Below are positions 16,893-26,191 of a stretch of DNA of 64,000 nt, piece after piece (positions within the stretch are counted from its first letter, which is position 1; every line of letters begins with the position of its first letter). The notes under the pieces were generated by a model. That model was not told the DNA's origin. It ran no database searches and worked only from the letters and a program-made list of their open reading frames with translations. This stretch comes from DATGLG01 sp035294245 (GTDB taxonomy: Bacteria; Pseudomonadota; Alphaproteobacteria; JACZXZ01): the NCBI GenBank assembly GCA_035294245.1, contig DATGLG010000004.1, positions 248,001 to 312,000 on the forward strand, written 5' to 3'. The translations under genes and the position numbers were made by a program.

Positions 16893-18185
16893 CTACTTGC
16901 CGAGCGCATCCATCAGCCGGTGATATTGGACCGCGGCCGCGACCGCCGGCCATCGCAGCGCGTGAAGCGGGATTGGCCGCAGAGGCTGGATTGGAAGCGG
17001 CAACTCCTCTTCTCTTTGAGTCGCGATGAAGTGGGCGAGGCGTTGCCCCAGTGATGTCGCCATCGCAACCCCATGCCCGTTATATCCGAGCGCGGCAAAG
17101 GCATTGGGCGCGAGTTGCCAGACATGAGGTATGGCGTCCGGCGTGATCGCGACATGGCCGGACCAGGCGTATTCGATGGGCACGGTTGCGAGCATCGGAA
17201 ACATTCGCCGCATTGTACGCTTCACTGCGGCATAGGCCTGCTGCATCCCCATCTCCAAAACCCCGCCGCGGCCGCCGAAGACGAGACGGCCCGCCGGATC
17301 GAGGCGGAAATAAAGCAGGAGGCGGCGAGTATCGGACATGACGTGGCCTTGGGGTAGAATCTCCTGGCGCAAGCTCTCGTCGAGCGGCGGCGTTGCGATC
17401 TGCACGCTGCTCATCGGGATCACGGTCCGCCGGAGCCTGGGCCACAGGCCGTCGGTATAGGCATTCGTTGCGATCAGGATGCGGTCGGCACGGACTACGC
17501 CTACGGGTGTCACGACGCGCCAGCCTTTGCCATCCTGGATAATCGATTGGGCGTTCGAGCCGCCATGGATGCGAGCGCCCTGGGCAATCGCGGCGCGGGC
17601 GAGGCCGCGGGCATAGCTCAAGGGCTGTAGGCTGCCGCCACGGTGGTCGAGCAGGCCGCCAACATAGCTATAAGAGGTTGCGCCGAGCAATTCCGCAATG
17701 CGCCGCCTGTCCAGAAGCTCGATGGAAGCGCCCATCCGCTGCCGCTGCGCCGCGGCTAAGCCGAGCCGCTTCAGCGTCGCCTCGGAATGGGCCGCCTTGA
17801 TCCAGCCGCTTCGCCTCGCATGGCAGGCGATGCGATGGCGCTCGACGATGCTGAACAGGATGTCGGCTGTCGTCTCGGCGAAGGCTGCGGCGCGGGTGCC
17901 GATCTCTCCACCCAGGAGATTTGCGAGATCGTCGGGCGGATATTTGGTACCCGGAATGACCTGCCCGCCATTGCGACCGGAGGCGCCCCAGCCCGGCTCG
18001 CCGGCTTCGAGCAGAAGCACGTCCTTCCCCAACTCGGCCAAATGGAGGGCTGCCGAGAGGCCAGTGAAGCCACCGCCGATCACGGCGACATCGGCGCGCG
18101 CCTCACCCGAAAGCGGCGGCGTCGCAGGCGCAGGCTCAGCCGTGGCGGCCCAAAGCGATGGAGGAAGTGCCGGTGTCGGCGGCAT
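16893..18185 (-). CDS. FAD-dependent amine oxidase, PuuB-like (DAO family)
   Basis: A 430-residue oxidoreductase. VAVIGGGFTGLSAALHLAE binds FAD, and GWGASGRNGGQVIPG, LLDHRGGSLQPL, ATNAYTDGLWP and LGYNGHGVAMATSLG follow in the order seen in gamma-glutamylputrescine oxidase (PuuB). It probably oxidises a terminal or N-substituted amine to an aldehyde, releasing ammonia and H2O2. It is the last gene of a minus-strand operon with a polyamine-type importer and a PuuR-like regulator, supporting a polyamine-related substrate. No gamma-glutamylputrescine synthetase or hydrolase is present, so the classical Puu pathway is not complete here. ATG 18183-18185 is preceded by GAGGG. Confidence 0.85.
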   Translation of the reverse strand: MPPTPALPPSLWAATAEPAPATPPLSGEARADVAVIGGGFTGLSAALHLAELGKDVLLLEAGEPGWGASGRNGGQVIPGTKYPPDDLANLLGGEIGTRAAAFAETTADILFSIVERHRIACHARRSGWIKAAHSEATLKRLGLAAAQRQRMGASIELLDRRRIAELLGATSYSYVGGLLDHRGGSLQPLSYARGLARAAIAQGARIHGGSNAQSIIQDGKGWRVVTPVGVVRADRILIATNAYTDGLWPRLRRTVIPMSSVQIATPPLDESLRQEILPQGHVMSDTRRLLLYFRLDPAGRLVFGGRGGVLEMGMQQAYAAVKRTMRRMFPMLATVPIEYAWSGHVAITPDAIPHVWQLAPNAFAALGYNGHGVAMATSLGQRLAHFIATQREEELPLPIQPLRPIPLHALRWPAVAAAVQYHRLMDALGK

Positions 18186-18189
18186 GCCC

Positions 18190-19359
18190 TCACATCCAAT
18201 CGGTATAGGGCGCGAGGCCGCGTTTCTTGATCTGGCCGCCGATGATCGCGCGCTGAATCTCGGAGGTGCCTTCCCAGATGCGGTCCACGCGGATATCGCG
18301 GTAGAGGCGCTCCACGGGGTTCTCGCGCATATAGCCACGACCGCCAAGAATCTGAAGCGCCCTGTCGACCACCCGCCCCGCCGTCTCTGAGGCGTAGAGC
18401 TTGACAGCGCTCGCCCGCGCATGGACGAGCTTGCGGTCGATGCCCTGGTCGATCTCCCAGGCGGCGCGGTAGACGAGGCTTTTCATCGCCATGATGTCCA
18501 CCGCCATATCGGCGAGCATGAACTCGATGGCCTGGAAGTCGCGGATCGCCCGGCCGAACTGCACGCGCTCGCTCGCCCATTTATTCGCGATCTCCGCAGC
18601 GCGGATCGAGGCGCCGAGACAATTGGCGGCAATCTGCAGCCGGGCCTCGACGAACCAGTCCTTCGTCAGCTCAAGCCCCGCACCGACCCCGCCGAGAACG
18701 CGCCAGGGCTCGAGCTCCACGGCATCGAACACGAATTCCGGGTGCCCAAAGACATAGGTGTGCATGAACTTAGGCATGCGCTTGATACGGACGCCCGGCA
18801 GGTCCTTGTCGACGAGGAAGAGCGTGGGCTTGTCCGGATCGCCGTCGACATGGGCATGGACCACGAGATAGTCGGCGTAATCGCCGGTGGTGACGAACCA
18901 CTTCTCGCCGCTGAGGATGTATTTGCCGTTGATATAGTCCGCGCGGGTAGCGACGAGGCGCGGATCCGAGCCTGCCCCGGCCTCGGTGATGGCGTAGGAG
19001 GCCCGACGCTCGCCGCGGCAACTCGGTACGAGATAGGCTTGCTTCTGTCTCAACGTGCCGTGCTTCAGCGGAATGGGCGGGTGCCACAGGATGGCCCAGA
19101 GCGTTCCCGTCGCCTTGCCGACCTCCTCGTTTACGAGGGTCTGCTGAAGCTGGCTCAGGCCCTGGCCGCCGTCCTCCTTGTCGTGGTTGATGGCATTAAG
19201 GCCCTGCTCGACGACGGCGCGGCGCAGGCGCGCGAGTGTCTCTGCCGGCAGACGGCCGTTTGCCTCGAGCTCCTCCTCATGGGGAAAGAGATACCGCTCT
19301 GCGAAATCCTTTGCCTTCGCCTTCCAGGCCAGATCCTGGTCGGAAATGCGCAGATCCAT
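18190..19359 (-). CDS. Acyl-CoA dehydrogenase
   Basis: A 389-residue flavoprotein with the three acyl-CoA dehydrogenase domains: an N-terminal helical region, a central beta-domain with YAITEAGAGSDPRLVATRA and GEKWFVTTGDYADYLVVHA, and a C-terminal helical domain ending RLYRDIRVDRIWEGTSEIQR. The Glu of WEGTSE occupies the catalytic-base position of the short/medium-chain class. It introduces the alpha-beta double bond into an acyl-CoA. The start ATG 19357-19359 gives the usual MDLRISDQDLAWK-type beginning. It lies between the acyl-CoA synthetase and the PuuB-like oxidase, so it likely acts on the CoA ester made by the synthetase. Confidence 0.92.
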   Translation of the reverse strand: MDLRISDQDLAWKAKAKDFAERYLFPHEEELEANGRLPAETLARLRRAVVEQGLNAINHDKEDGGQGLSQLQQTLVNEEVGKATGTLWAILWHPPIPLKHGTLRQKQAYLVPSCRGERRASYAITEAGAGSDPRLVATRADYINGKYILSGEKWFVTTGDYADYLVVHAHVDGDPDKPTLFLVDKDLPGVRIKRMPKFMHTYVFGHPEFVFDAVELEPWRVLGGVGAGLELTKDWFVEARLQIAANCLGASIRAAEIANKWASERVQFGRAIRDFQAIEFMLADMAVDIMAMKSLVYRAAWEIDQGIDRKLVHARASAVKLYASETAGRVVDRALQILGGRGYMRENPVERLYRDIRVDRIWEGTSEIQRAIIGGQIKKRGLAPYTDWM

Positions 19360-19369
19360 GAGCTGTCTC

Positions 19370-21499
19370 CTAGCGGAGGACGACGAGCGCGTCCACGGCG
19401 ATCGCTCCATTCGGTCCCACAATGAGGGGATTGACATCGAGCTCCTTGATCCGCTCGCTGAGATCGGCGGCGAGAATGGAGAACCGCGCGATCACCTCGG
19501 CGAGCGCTCCGAGGTCGGCCGGCGTTGCGCCTCGCGCGCCGGCGAGGAGCCTGCGAACAGCGAGGCCGTCGATCAGGCGGCGTGCGGTCTCAGCGCCGAA
19601 GGGGGCAAGGGCGTAGCTCGCATCACGCAAGATCTCAACGAGAAGCCCGCCGGCGGCGACCATCACGACGGGCCCGAATTGGCGGTCGTGGACGAGGCCG
19701 AGGGCGATCTCGGTTCCCGGGCGTGCCATCTGCGCCACCAGAACGCGCGGGCCGAGGCGCGCGGCGAGGTCGGCATAGGCCGAGGCGATGTCGGCTTCGT
19801 CCTTGAGATCGAGCTTCACCCCGCCGACGTCACTCTTGTGCAGGACTCCCGGCTCGGCCGTCTTGCAGACAACCGGGAATCCGATCTCTCTTGCTGCAGC
19901 GCATGCCTCTTCCACGCTGCCGACGATCCTCGCTGGCGTCGTCGGAATGCCGTAATCGGCGAGCAGAGCAAGAGCCTCGGCCTCCGGCAAGGCGCCGCTG
20001 CGTCCCTTGAGTGCTTCCGCCCAGTTTCGTGGAGGGATCAGTCGCGACGATGGAGGATCGAAGCTTCGCGCGAGGAAGTCGCGATGGGCGAGGAGATGGC
20101 GCGCCGCCTGCAATGCTGGAATGGTGCCGTCGAGGACCGGAATCCCGGCCTCGGTCAGCGCTAAGGCGAGCTTATCGTGGCGAACCTGGGAATAATTGGT
20201 GGCGAGAGCAACCGGTTTGTCGGTCGCGGCATGGACACGCTTGCAGACCTCGGAAAAACCCACCGAAAGATAGGAGGCATCGCGCAGATCGTTGAAGAAA
20301 ATACCGAGCGCTGTGTCCGGATCCTTCATCAGCGCCGTGAAGCAATCTGTGAAGAGGTCGATATAGCCTTGTCCCGTGCCCCAGGCATCGAGCGGGTTGA
20401 CCGGCTCGAGGCCATATTCCAGGCGCGCGCGGAGAGCCGCGGTGGTCGCGGGAGAGATCCTGGCGAAGGGCGCGCCGTGATCCTGCGCGAGATCGATCAC
20501 CAGCTCGCGCTCGCCGCCCGAGTCATGGATGGCGGCGATGCCGCCGGCCTGAGCCGGCCTTCCTTGTGCGAAGAGGAGCAAGGTCGCCGCCATCTCGTCG
20601 ACATTGTCGACACGGATGACGCCGAACTTGTCGAAGAGCGCCGCGTAAGCGGCATCGTTACCGGCGATGGCGCCCGAATGGCTCATCGCGAGGGCCGCGC
20701 TTGCCTCAGTCCGACCGACCTTGAGCGCGACCACGGGGATCCTCCTCGCTACGGCCTTCCCCAAAGCGCGCATGAAACCGGCGGGATCGCGGATCGTTTC
20801 CAGGAAGAGGCCGACGACGCGGGTCTCCGGTTGATCGAGCGCATAGTCGAGGTAGTCGGCAGCGCTCGTCACAAGCTCCTGGCCGGCCGAGACGGCGAGG
20901 TTGTATTTGAGCCGCGGGTCGTTATGGGCAAGCGCGCCGAAGACCGAGCCGGCATGGGAGATGAGCGTGATCGAGCCCCGTGCCGGCTGACGGGGAGAGG
21001 GAAACCCGCAGATCCAGGTATTGGCGGTCTCGTGATAGAAGCCCATGCAATTGCCGCCGCAGATCGGCATCCCGGCGGCTCGCGCCAGGGCGGCGAGGCG
21101 CTTGGTCAGGGGCGGGTCGCGGTCGTCCTCGAGATAGCAGCTCGCGAAGATCACGGCGCTGCGTGCGCCGAGGCGAATCGCCTCTTCCAGGGCCTGCTCC
21201 AGCCGCCCATTGGCGATGGCGAGGACGGCGAGGTCGACGGCCTCCGGGAGCGCCGCGAGCGACGAGTAGCATGTCAGCCCCTCGATCTCGCCATAGTTCG
21301 GATTGACCGGATAAAGCGCGCCGCGGAAACCGCCGCGCAGCGCCATGCGGACGACATCGTTACCTGGCGTGTTGGCCTTCGGGCTCGCGCCGACGAAGGC
21401 GATCGAGCGGGGCGCGAGGAGCGGCGCCAAGGGATGCTTGTCTCCGAGCGCCGCCGGCGTTGCGATCCCCCTCAGGCCTTCCACGGTTGCCGCTCCCAC
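19370..21499 (-). CDS. ADP-forming acyl-CoA synthetase (acetyl-CoA synthetase-type, fused alpha-beta)
   Basis: A 709-residue fused NDP-forming acyl-CoA synthetase. The N-terminal CoA-binding Rossmann domain is LAPRSIAFVGASPKANTPGN. Succinyl-CoA-synthetase-like domains follow; AMSHSGAIAGNDAAY carries the probable phospho-His. A C-terminal ATP-grasp domain begins near LLADYGIPTTPARIV and includes FPVVCKTAEPGVLHKSDVGG. It activates a carboxylic acid with CoA and ATP, giving ADP. The GTG at 21497-21499 is used; GTG 21484 is possible. It sits between the binding-protein gene and the acyl-CoA dehydrogenase, so it probably activates the acid derived from the imported compound. Confidence 0.9.
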   Translation of the reverse strand: MGAATVEGLRGIATPAALGDKHPLAPLLAPRSIAFVGASPKANTPGNDVVRMALRGGFRGALYPVNPNYGEIEGLTCYSSLAALPEAVDLAVLAIANGRLEQALEEAIRLGARSAVIFASCYLEDDRDPPLTKRLAALARAAGMPICGGNCMGFYHETANTWICGFPSPRQPARGSITLISHAGSVFGALAHNDPRLKYNLAVSAGQELVTSAADYLDYALDQPETRVVGLFLETIRDPAGFMRALGKAVARRIPVVALKVGRTEASAALAMSHSGAIAGNDAAYAALFDKFGVIRVDNVDEMAATLLLFAQGRPAQAGGIAAIHDSGGERELVIDLAQDHGAPFARISPATTAALRARLEYGLEPVNPLDAWGTGQGYIDLFTDCFTALMKDPDTALGIFFNDLRDASYLSVGFSEVCKRVHAATDKPVALATNYSQVRHDKLALALTEAGIPVLDGTIPALQAARHLLAHRDFLARSFDPPSSRLIPPRNWAEALKGRSGALPEAEALALLADYGIPTTPARIVGSVEEACAAAREIGFPVVCKTAEPGVLHKSDVGGVKLDLKDEADIASAYADLAARLGPRVLVAQMARPGTEIALGLVHDRQFGPVVMVAAGGLLVEILRDASYALAPFGAETARRLIDGLAVRRLLAGARGATPADLGALAEVIARFSILAADLSERIKELDVNPLIVGPNGAIAVDALVVLR

Positions 21500-21517
21500 T
21501 CAGCCCGCATCGCCCGA

Positions 21518-22582
21518 CTAGCCGAGCTGGAACTTGTTCCATGCCTCTTCGTACTTGGACGAATAGAGGCCGGCCTGTTCTTCGTTGAGCACAAGCATAT
21601 CCTTGATGTTCTCGGGCGCGGTCACGAGCAGCTTACGTTGTTCCGCCGTGCCTTTGGCCGCCGCCGAAGAAAGCACAGGCCCGTAGGTGCCGACCGAAAG
21701 AAGACGGAGCTGGGCCGGCTCGCTGATGCAGTAATTGATCACGCGCATGGCGAGCTCCCTATGGGGCGTGCCTTTGGGCACGACATAGGCGTTCCCCCAA
21801 GCGATGCCGTCCTTGAGAGTCATGGCAACCGGCGCCTTCTCCTTCTGGATATCGATGATGCGGCCGGTCCAGGCCGAGCTCATGGCGAGCTCGCCGGTGC
21901 TGAGGAGTTGCGGCGGCTGTGCGCCAGCACTCCACCATACCTTTACATGCGGCTTGATCTCGCCGAGCTTGGCGAGCGCGAGCTTCACTTTCTCGTCGGT
22001 GACAGGATAGACCTCGTCGAATTTGGTGCCCGCCGCGAGCAGTGCCGCCTCGTAATTGTAATAGAGCTGCTTATAGAGGCCGCGCGGACCAGGGAATGTC
22101 TTGACGTCCCAGAAATCTTTCCAGGAGGTTGGCCCCTTGCTGGCGGGGAATTGGTTCGTGTTCCAGGCAATCACGGTGCCGCCGGTCGACGTATAGACGC
22201 CATAAGGCGTGGTCCAGCGCTTGTCGAGCTTCGAGGCATCGACGATCTTGTAGTCGATTTCCTCGAGGAGGCCCTGATCGCGTCCTTGGAAAATGAATCG
22301 CCCCCCCACATCAACAAGATCCCATTCGACGCTCTTGCCTTCAACCATCGCCTTGAGCTTGGCGTAGTTGGTGGGAGATGTATTGACGATATTGACGCCA
22401 AACTCCTTGCTCGCCGGATCCATGAAGGCTTCCTTCTCGAGAGCCGAGAGCGCACCGCCCCAGGAGACGAAGACGAATGGCCTGCCTTGGGCATATGCGC
22501 TGCGGAAGCCAATAAGCGGGGATGCGGCCGCAGCCAGGCCCGTGCCGGCGACGATCTTGAGAAGCATACGACGCGTGATCAT
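21518..22582 (-). CDS. ABC importer substrate-binding protein, PotD-like (spermidine/putrescine type)
   Basis: A 354-residue periplasmic protein with a twin-Arg-like signal (MITRRMLLKIVAGTGLAAAA ... AYAQG). The mature part begins PFVFVSWGGALSALEKEAF and contains VEWDLVDVGG, TPYGVYTSTGGTVIAWN and MSSAWTGRIIDI, the layout of PotD/PotF-like SBP_bac_8 proteins. It captures a cationic or zwitterionic small molecule for the adjacent permeases. ATG 22580-22582 has GGGAG upstream; the longer frame was rejected because it has no signal peptide. It follows the ATPase gene by 14 bases. Confidence 0.9.
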   Translation of the reverse strand: MITRRMLLKIVAGTGLAAAASPLIGFRSAYAQGRPFVFVSWGGALSALEKEAFMDPASKEFGVNIVNTSPTNYAKLKAMVEGKSVEWDLVDVGGRFIFQGRDQGLLEEIDYKIVDASKLDKRWTTPYGVYTSTGGTVIAWNTNQFPASKGPTSWKDFWDVKTFPGPRGLYKQLYYNYEAALLAAGTKFDEVYPVTDEKVKLALAKLGEIKPHVKVWWSAGAQPPQLLSTGELAMSSAWTGRIIDIQKEKAPVAMTLKDGIAWGNAYVVPKGTPHRELAMRVINYCISEPAQLRLLSVGTYGPVLSSAAAKGTAEQRKLLVTAPENIKDMLVLNEEQAGLYSSKYEEAWNKFQLG

Positions 22583-22596
22583 GGCTTTTCTCCCTG

Positions 22597-23688
22597 TCAG
22601 TTGCTTTGTGGTCGCGGATTGCCAGGAGGCGCTATCGGCAGGATGCGGACGTCCTGTTCCGACCAGCCGAGCGTGACGGTGCCTGAGGGGAGGTCGCTCT
22701 TGCCGGCGAAGCGTCGGCACCAGATGTCCTGCCTGCTTGCGAGGCGCAAGCGGATGGAGAGGATATCGCCAAGATAGACGACCTCCTCGATGCGGGCCGG
22801 CAATCGGGGTGTTGCCTCAGGCGAGAGGGTCAACGCCTCCGGGCGGATAAGCGCAGCCGCCGGAGCGCCGGTGGCGAGGCCGGCGCCCGCAACGCCGCGG
22901 ATCGAGATGCCAAGCTCATCGGTCGCGAGCTCTGCAAAGCCCCCGAGGATGCGCTCAATGCGTCCCTCGATGAGGTTCGATTCTCCGAGGAAGCCGGCGA
23001 CGAAGGTATTGCTCGGCTGCCGGTAGAGCTCCGGCGCCGTCCCGATCTGCTCGATGCCGCCATCCCGCATGATGGCGATGCGGTCGGACATGACGAGCGC
23101 TTCCTCCTGGTCATGGGTCACGTAGATCATGGTACGGCCGAGGCGCTGGTGCAGGCGGCGTATCTCGAGCTGCACATGCTTCCGAAGCTGGCGGTCGAGC
23201 GCGCCAAGGGGCTCATCGAGGAGGAGGGCGTCCGGCTCGATCACGAGGGCGCGGGCGAGCGCCACGCGCTGCTGCTGTCCGCCGGAGAGCTCACGCACGG
23301 CACGCGGTCCGTAGCCGTCGAGCTGGACAATCGAGAGAGCCTCCTCCACACGGCGCGCGGTTTCCTTTCCGGCGACGCGGCGCGCACGCAGGCCATAGGC
23401 GACATTCTCGTAGACGTTGAGGTGGGGAAAAAGCGCGTAGCTCTGAAACACCATGCCAATATTGCGCCGCCGCGCCGGCAGGGCCGTAACGTCGCGATCA
23501 CCGATGAGGACCTGCCCCGAGGACGGCGCGAGGTGGCCGGCGGCGATGTTGAGAAGGGTGCTTTTGCCCGAGCCGCTCGGGCCAAGAAGCGTGACGAATT
23601 CTCCGGCTGCAATATCAAGGTTGATCGGCCGCAGGGCCGTAACCGGGCCGAAGCTCTTCGTTACCCCTTTGAAGGCGATTCTGTCCAT
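22597..23688 (-). CDS. ABC importer ATP-binding protein, PotA-like
   Basis: A 363-residue ATPase. Walker A is LLGPSGSGKSTLLN, the Q-loop follows in MVFQSYALFPHLNV, the signature is ELSGGQQQRVALARAL, Walker B LLLDEPLGALD and the H-loop YVTHDQEEAL. A C-terminal TOBE regulatory domain covers about residues 285-355. It powers the PotB/PotC-like permeases encoded upstream. The N-terminal VTKSFGPVTALRPINLDI and the TOBE domain fit the polyamine/iron/thiamine-type group. The start is 3 bases after the permease stop, so the genes are co-transcribed. Confidence 0.93.
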   Translation of the reverse strand: MDRIAFKGVTKSFGPVTALRPINLDIAAGEFVTLLGPSGSGKSTLLNIAAGHLAPSSGQVLIGDRDVTALPARRRNIGMVFQSYALFPHLNVYENVAYGLRARRVAGKETARRVEEALSIVQLDGYGPRAVRELSGGQQQRVALARALVIEPDALLLDEPLGALDRQLRKHVQLEIRRLHQRLGRTMIYVTHDQEEALVMSDRIAIMRDGGIEQIGTAPELYRQPSNTFVAGFLGESNLIEGRIERILGGFAELATDELGISIRGVAGAGLATGAPAAALIRPEALTLSPEATPRLPARIEEVVYLGDILSIRLRLASRQDIWCRRFAGKSDLPSGTVTLGWSEQDVRILPIAPPGNPRPQSN

Positions 23689-23691
23689 GGC

Positions 23692-24486
23692 TCAGGCGGC
23701 CTTCGGGCGCCGCGAGCGCAGCAGCGTGGCGTGAAGCGTCAGGAAGAAGACCAGCGTCAGGCCGATGAGGAGCGTTGCCGCCACGGCGGCCACGGGCGTG
23801 AATTCGACGCGGATGGTCTCCCACATCTTGACCGGCAGGGTCTTTGCCTCGATGCCGGCGAGGAAGATCGAGATCACGACTTCGTCGAAGGACGTGATGG
23901 CGGCGAAGATGGCTCCGCCGACGAGACCCGGCAGGATGCTCGGCACGGTTACGGTCCTGAAGATCCGGAATGGCGAGGCGCCCAATCCCTCTGCGGCGCG
24001 CAGCAAGATCGGATCGAGGCCGGCGAGCGAGACGCCCACGTTTACGACGACAAAGGGGAGGCATAGGAGAGCATGGCCGAGCGCGAGGCCAATCGTGGTT
24101 CCGACAAGGCCGAGCGGACGGCTTACGTAATAGAGCGCGATGGCCGTGACGATCGCTGGCACGATGAGAGGGGCGAGGAAGAATCCAGAGAGGATGCGTC
24201 GCCAGGCCCCCTCGATACGCCGGAGACCGAGAGCCGCCGCCGTGCCGAGGAAAAGGGAAAGCCCCGTCGCAATAGCGGCGACCTTGGCGCTCGTCAGCAG
24301 TGAGGACGTCCATTCACCGTCCTGAAAGAATGCGCCGTACCAGCGCAGCGAGAGCGCGCTTGGCGGCAACCGGATGAAGGAGGCGCTGTTGAGCGAGGCC
24401 GGGATCACGGCGAGGATCGGGAGGACAAGAAAGGCGAGCACGGCCGCAACCAGGGCGTGGAGCGTGATCTTGCGCGCGAGCGACAT
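23692..24486 (-). CDS. ABC importer permease, PotC-like
   Basis: A 264-residue membrane protein with six predicted helices and the EAA cytoplasmic loop (LRAAEGLGASPFRIFRTVTV), the site that docks the ATPase. The N-terminal region, LVAAVLAFLVLPILAVIPAS, and overall length match PotC. It pairs with the PotB-like permease whose stop codon lies 4 bases before this start codon. Confidence 0.92.
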   Translation of the reverse strand: MSLARKITLHALVAAVLAFLVLPILAVIPASLNSASFIRLPPSALSLRWYGAFFQDGEWTSSLLTSAKVAAIATGLSLFLGTAAALGLRRIEGAWRRILSGFFLAPLIVPAIVTAIALYYVSRPLGLVGTTIGLALGHALLCLPFVVVNVGVSLAGLDPILLRAAEGLGASPFRIFRTVTVPSILPGLVGGAIFAAITSFDEVVISIFLAGIEAKTLPVKMWETIRVEFTPVAAVAATLLIGLTLVFFLTLHATLLRSRRPKAA

Positions 24487-24490
24487 GGGC

Positions 24491-25372
24491 CTATCCCGCG
24501 AGCGTCATCTGGCGAACGGGAAGCAACCGGGCGCCGATGAGGAGAAGCAGCAAAGTGCCGGCAAGGAGCACGAATGATGCGGCCGCAGCCAATGGCCAGA
24601 CGAGGCGCTCATTGACGAGATTCTCGATCAGCATGGAAAGGGTGAGGTTGGACATGCTGCCGAGAAGTGCCGGGGTGATGAAGAAGCCGAGCGAGAGCAG
24701 AAAGACGAGCGCTGCGGCAGCGCCAATACCGGGCAAGCTCAGCGGCAGATAGACGCGCCGGAAGGTCATCCAGGGGGAAGCGCCGAGCCCATCGCTTGCA
24801 AGGAGCAGGCGATGGTCGATGCGGAGCAGCCCTGCATAGATCGGCAGCACGGCGTAGGGCAGCATCACATGGACCATGCCGATATAGACGCCCACATCAT
24901 TGAAGAGCAGCTGCAGCGGGCGATCGGCGAGATGGAGCGCCAAGAGCGCGGCATTGATGGGGCCGTGCGCTTCGAGCAGGAGCATCCAGCTGAAGGTGCG
25001 GACAAGGACGCTGATCCAGAACGGCACGAGGACGCACCAGAAGGCGAGGGCGAGCCAGAAGCCTTTAAGCCGCGTCAGCACATAGGCCGTCGGATAGCCC
25101 AGCGCCACCGAAATCAGGGTGACGTTCGCCGCGACGAGAATCGTGTTGACCAGCACGCGGCGATAAACGCTTCCTGCGAGGATTTCGCGATAAGTGACGA
25201 AGGCGCCCCGCGGATCCGAGAGGCTCAAGAGGAAGAGCTGGCCGAGCGGGATAACGAACCACAGCACCAGGAAGCCGACTGCCGGCAGCAGCAGAAGTCC
25301 CGGAACGACAACATGTTGCAGACGCAGCGCCCGGGTCGTTGCGACCGCCGGGCGGCCTGTGGGCTCCGGCAC
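24491..25372 (-). CDS. ABC importer permease, PotB-like
   Basis: A roughly 293-residue permease with a hydrophobic N-terminus (VVVPGLLLLPAVGFLVLWFV) and the EAA loop SDGLGASPWMTFRRVYLPLS. The frame extends back to GTG 25447, but that codon lies inside an operator-like repeat and the extra 25 residues look non-coding. GTG 25372 gives a normal PotB start (VPEPTGRP...) with a GGGG tract upstream and is preferred, with moderate certainty. It is first of the transport genes behind the XRE-cupin regulator. Confidence 0.85.
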   Translation of the reverse strand: MPEPTGRPAVATTRALRLQHVVVPGLLLLPAVGFLVLWFVIPLGQLFLLSLSDPRGAFVTYREILAGSVYRRVLVNTILVAANVTLISVALGYPTAYVLTRLKGFWLALAFWCVLVPFWISVLVRTFSWMLLLEAHGPINAALLALHLADRPLQLLFNDVGVYIGMVHVMLPYAVLPIYAGLLRIDHRLLLASDGLGASPWMTFRRVYLPLSLPGIGAAAALVFLLSLGFFITPALLGSMSNLTLSMLIENLVNERLVWPLAAAASFVLLAGTLLLLLIGARLLPVRQMTLAG

Positions 25373-25442
25373 GTGATCCGTCCCCGTTCCTTGCTTATTA
25401 GGAAGCGACTCTATCACCCCCTGTGAAATATGCCACAGAATT

Positions 25443-25457
25443 TTCACCTATATGAAA
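25443..25457. promoter_or_regulatory. Candidate operator TTCAC-N5-TGAAA, site A
   Basis: TTCACCTATATGAAA lies between the regulator stop and the permease start. The same TTCAC-N5-TGAAA layout recurs at 26129-26143 on the other side of the regulator gene. A related TCAC-N5-GTGA element lies at 25414-25426. These are probable binding sites for the XRE-cupin protein. Confidence 0.45.
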
Positions 25458-25466
25458 TTACAACGC

Positions 25467-26087
25467 TCAGTAGCTGGGCGGGGTGATGGCCCAGACCACC
25501 GTCGTGCGAGAGGTGCCCGGATTGCGATAGCGGTGCGGGGTTGTGCTTGGGAAGCCGAAGCTGTCGCCTTTGTCGAGCCGGTAGTGGTGATCGCCGACCC
25601 AGAGCTCGAGGCACCCATCGAGGATCACGCCCGCCTCTTCGCCTTCATGGGTATAGAAGTCCGGGCCGCTCTCGGCTCCCGGCTCCAGCTCGCACATGAG
25701 CAGCTCAAGCTTGCCGGAGAGACTCGGCGAGAGGAGATGGTCGGTGATGCCGAGCCCCGTCAGGTCGAGGCGACGCCGGCGCGGGGCGCGGACAATGACG
25801 CCGCGCTCATGGACGGGCGCGGGGTCTCCATCGTCGAAGAACCAGCTCATTTTGACGCCAAGAGCGGCGCTGATGCTTTGCAGATGGCGCACCGAGGATG
25901 CGGAGATCCCGCGCTCCACCTGGCTCAAATGGCCGATCGAAAGTCCGGTCGCGGCGGCCACTTCCGCCAAGGTGAGCTTCTTCGCCTTGCGCAGGTCGCG
26001 GATCTTGCGGCCGATCGAGGTGAGGTGCTCGTCGACGGGAGCGCGCCGGCGGACGCCTCTCCGAGCAGATACGTCGTCCATATTCAT
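25467..26087 (-). CDS. XRE-family regulator with C-terminal cupin domain, PuuR-like
   Basis: A 206-residue regulator. An N-terminal Cro/CI helix-turn-helix (about residues 25-80: LAEVAAATGLSIGHLSQVER) is joined to a C-terminal cupin (about residues 125-200, with FYTHEGEEAGVILDG and GDSFGFPSTTPHRYRNPG). PuuR and relatives repress amine and amino-acid catabolic genes and are relieved by a small effector bound in the cupin. It heads the minus-strand operon of importer and oxidative enzymes and is divergent from the PYROXD2-like gene. TTCAC-N5-TGAAA repeats lie on both sides. Confidence 0.92.
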   Translation of the reverse strand: MNMDDVSARRGVRRRAPVDEHLTSIGRKIRDLRKAKKLTLAEVAAATGLSIGHLSQVERGISASSVRHLQSISAALGVKMSWFFDDGDPAPVHERGVIVRAPRRRRLDLTGLGITDHLLSPSLSGKLELLMCELEPGAESGPDFYTHEGEEAGVILDGCLELWVGDHHYRLDKGDSFGFPSTTPHRYRNPGTSRTTVVWAITPPSY

Positions 26088-26128
26088 GTCTCACCCTAGC
26101 ACGGCGGGCTCCCCCTCACAATCTTCTA

Positions 26129-26143
26129 TTCACAACGATGAAA
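26129..26143. promoter_or_regulatory. Candidate operator TTCAC-N5-TGAAA, site B
   Basis: TTCACAACGATGAAA lies in the 104-base divergent region between the XRE-cupin gene and the FAD oxidoreductase gene. It shares arm sequence and spacing with site A. CTATATGGGAT at 26144-26154 also resembles CTATATGAAAT next to site A. Confidence 0.45.
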
Positions 26144-26191
26144 CTATATGGGATAAATTTCACTACAATTAAAATTTGGGCGAGGGAGGCT

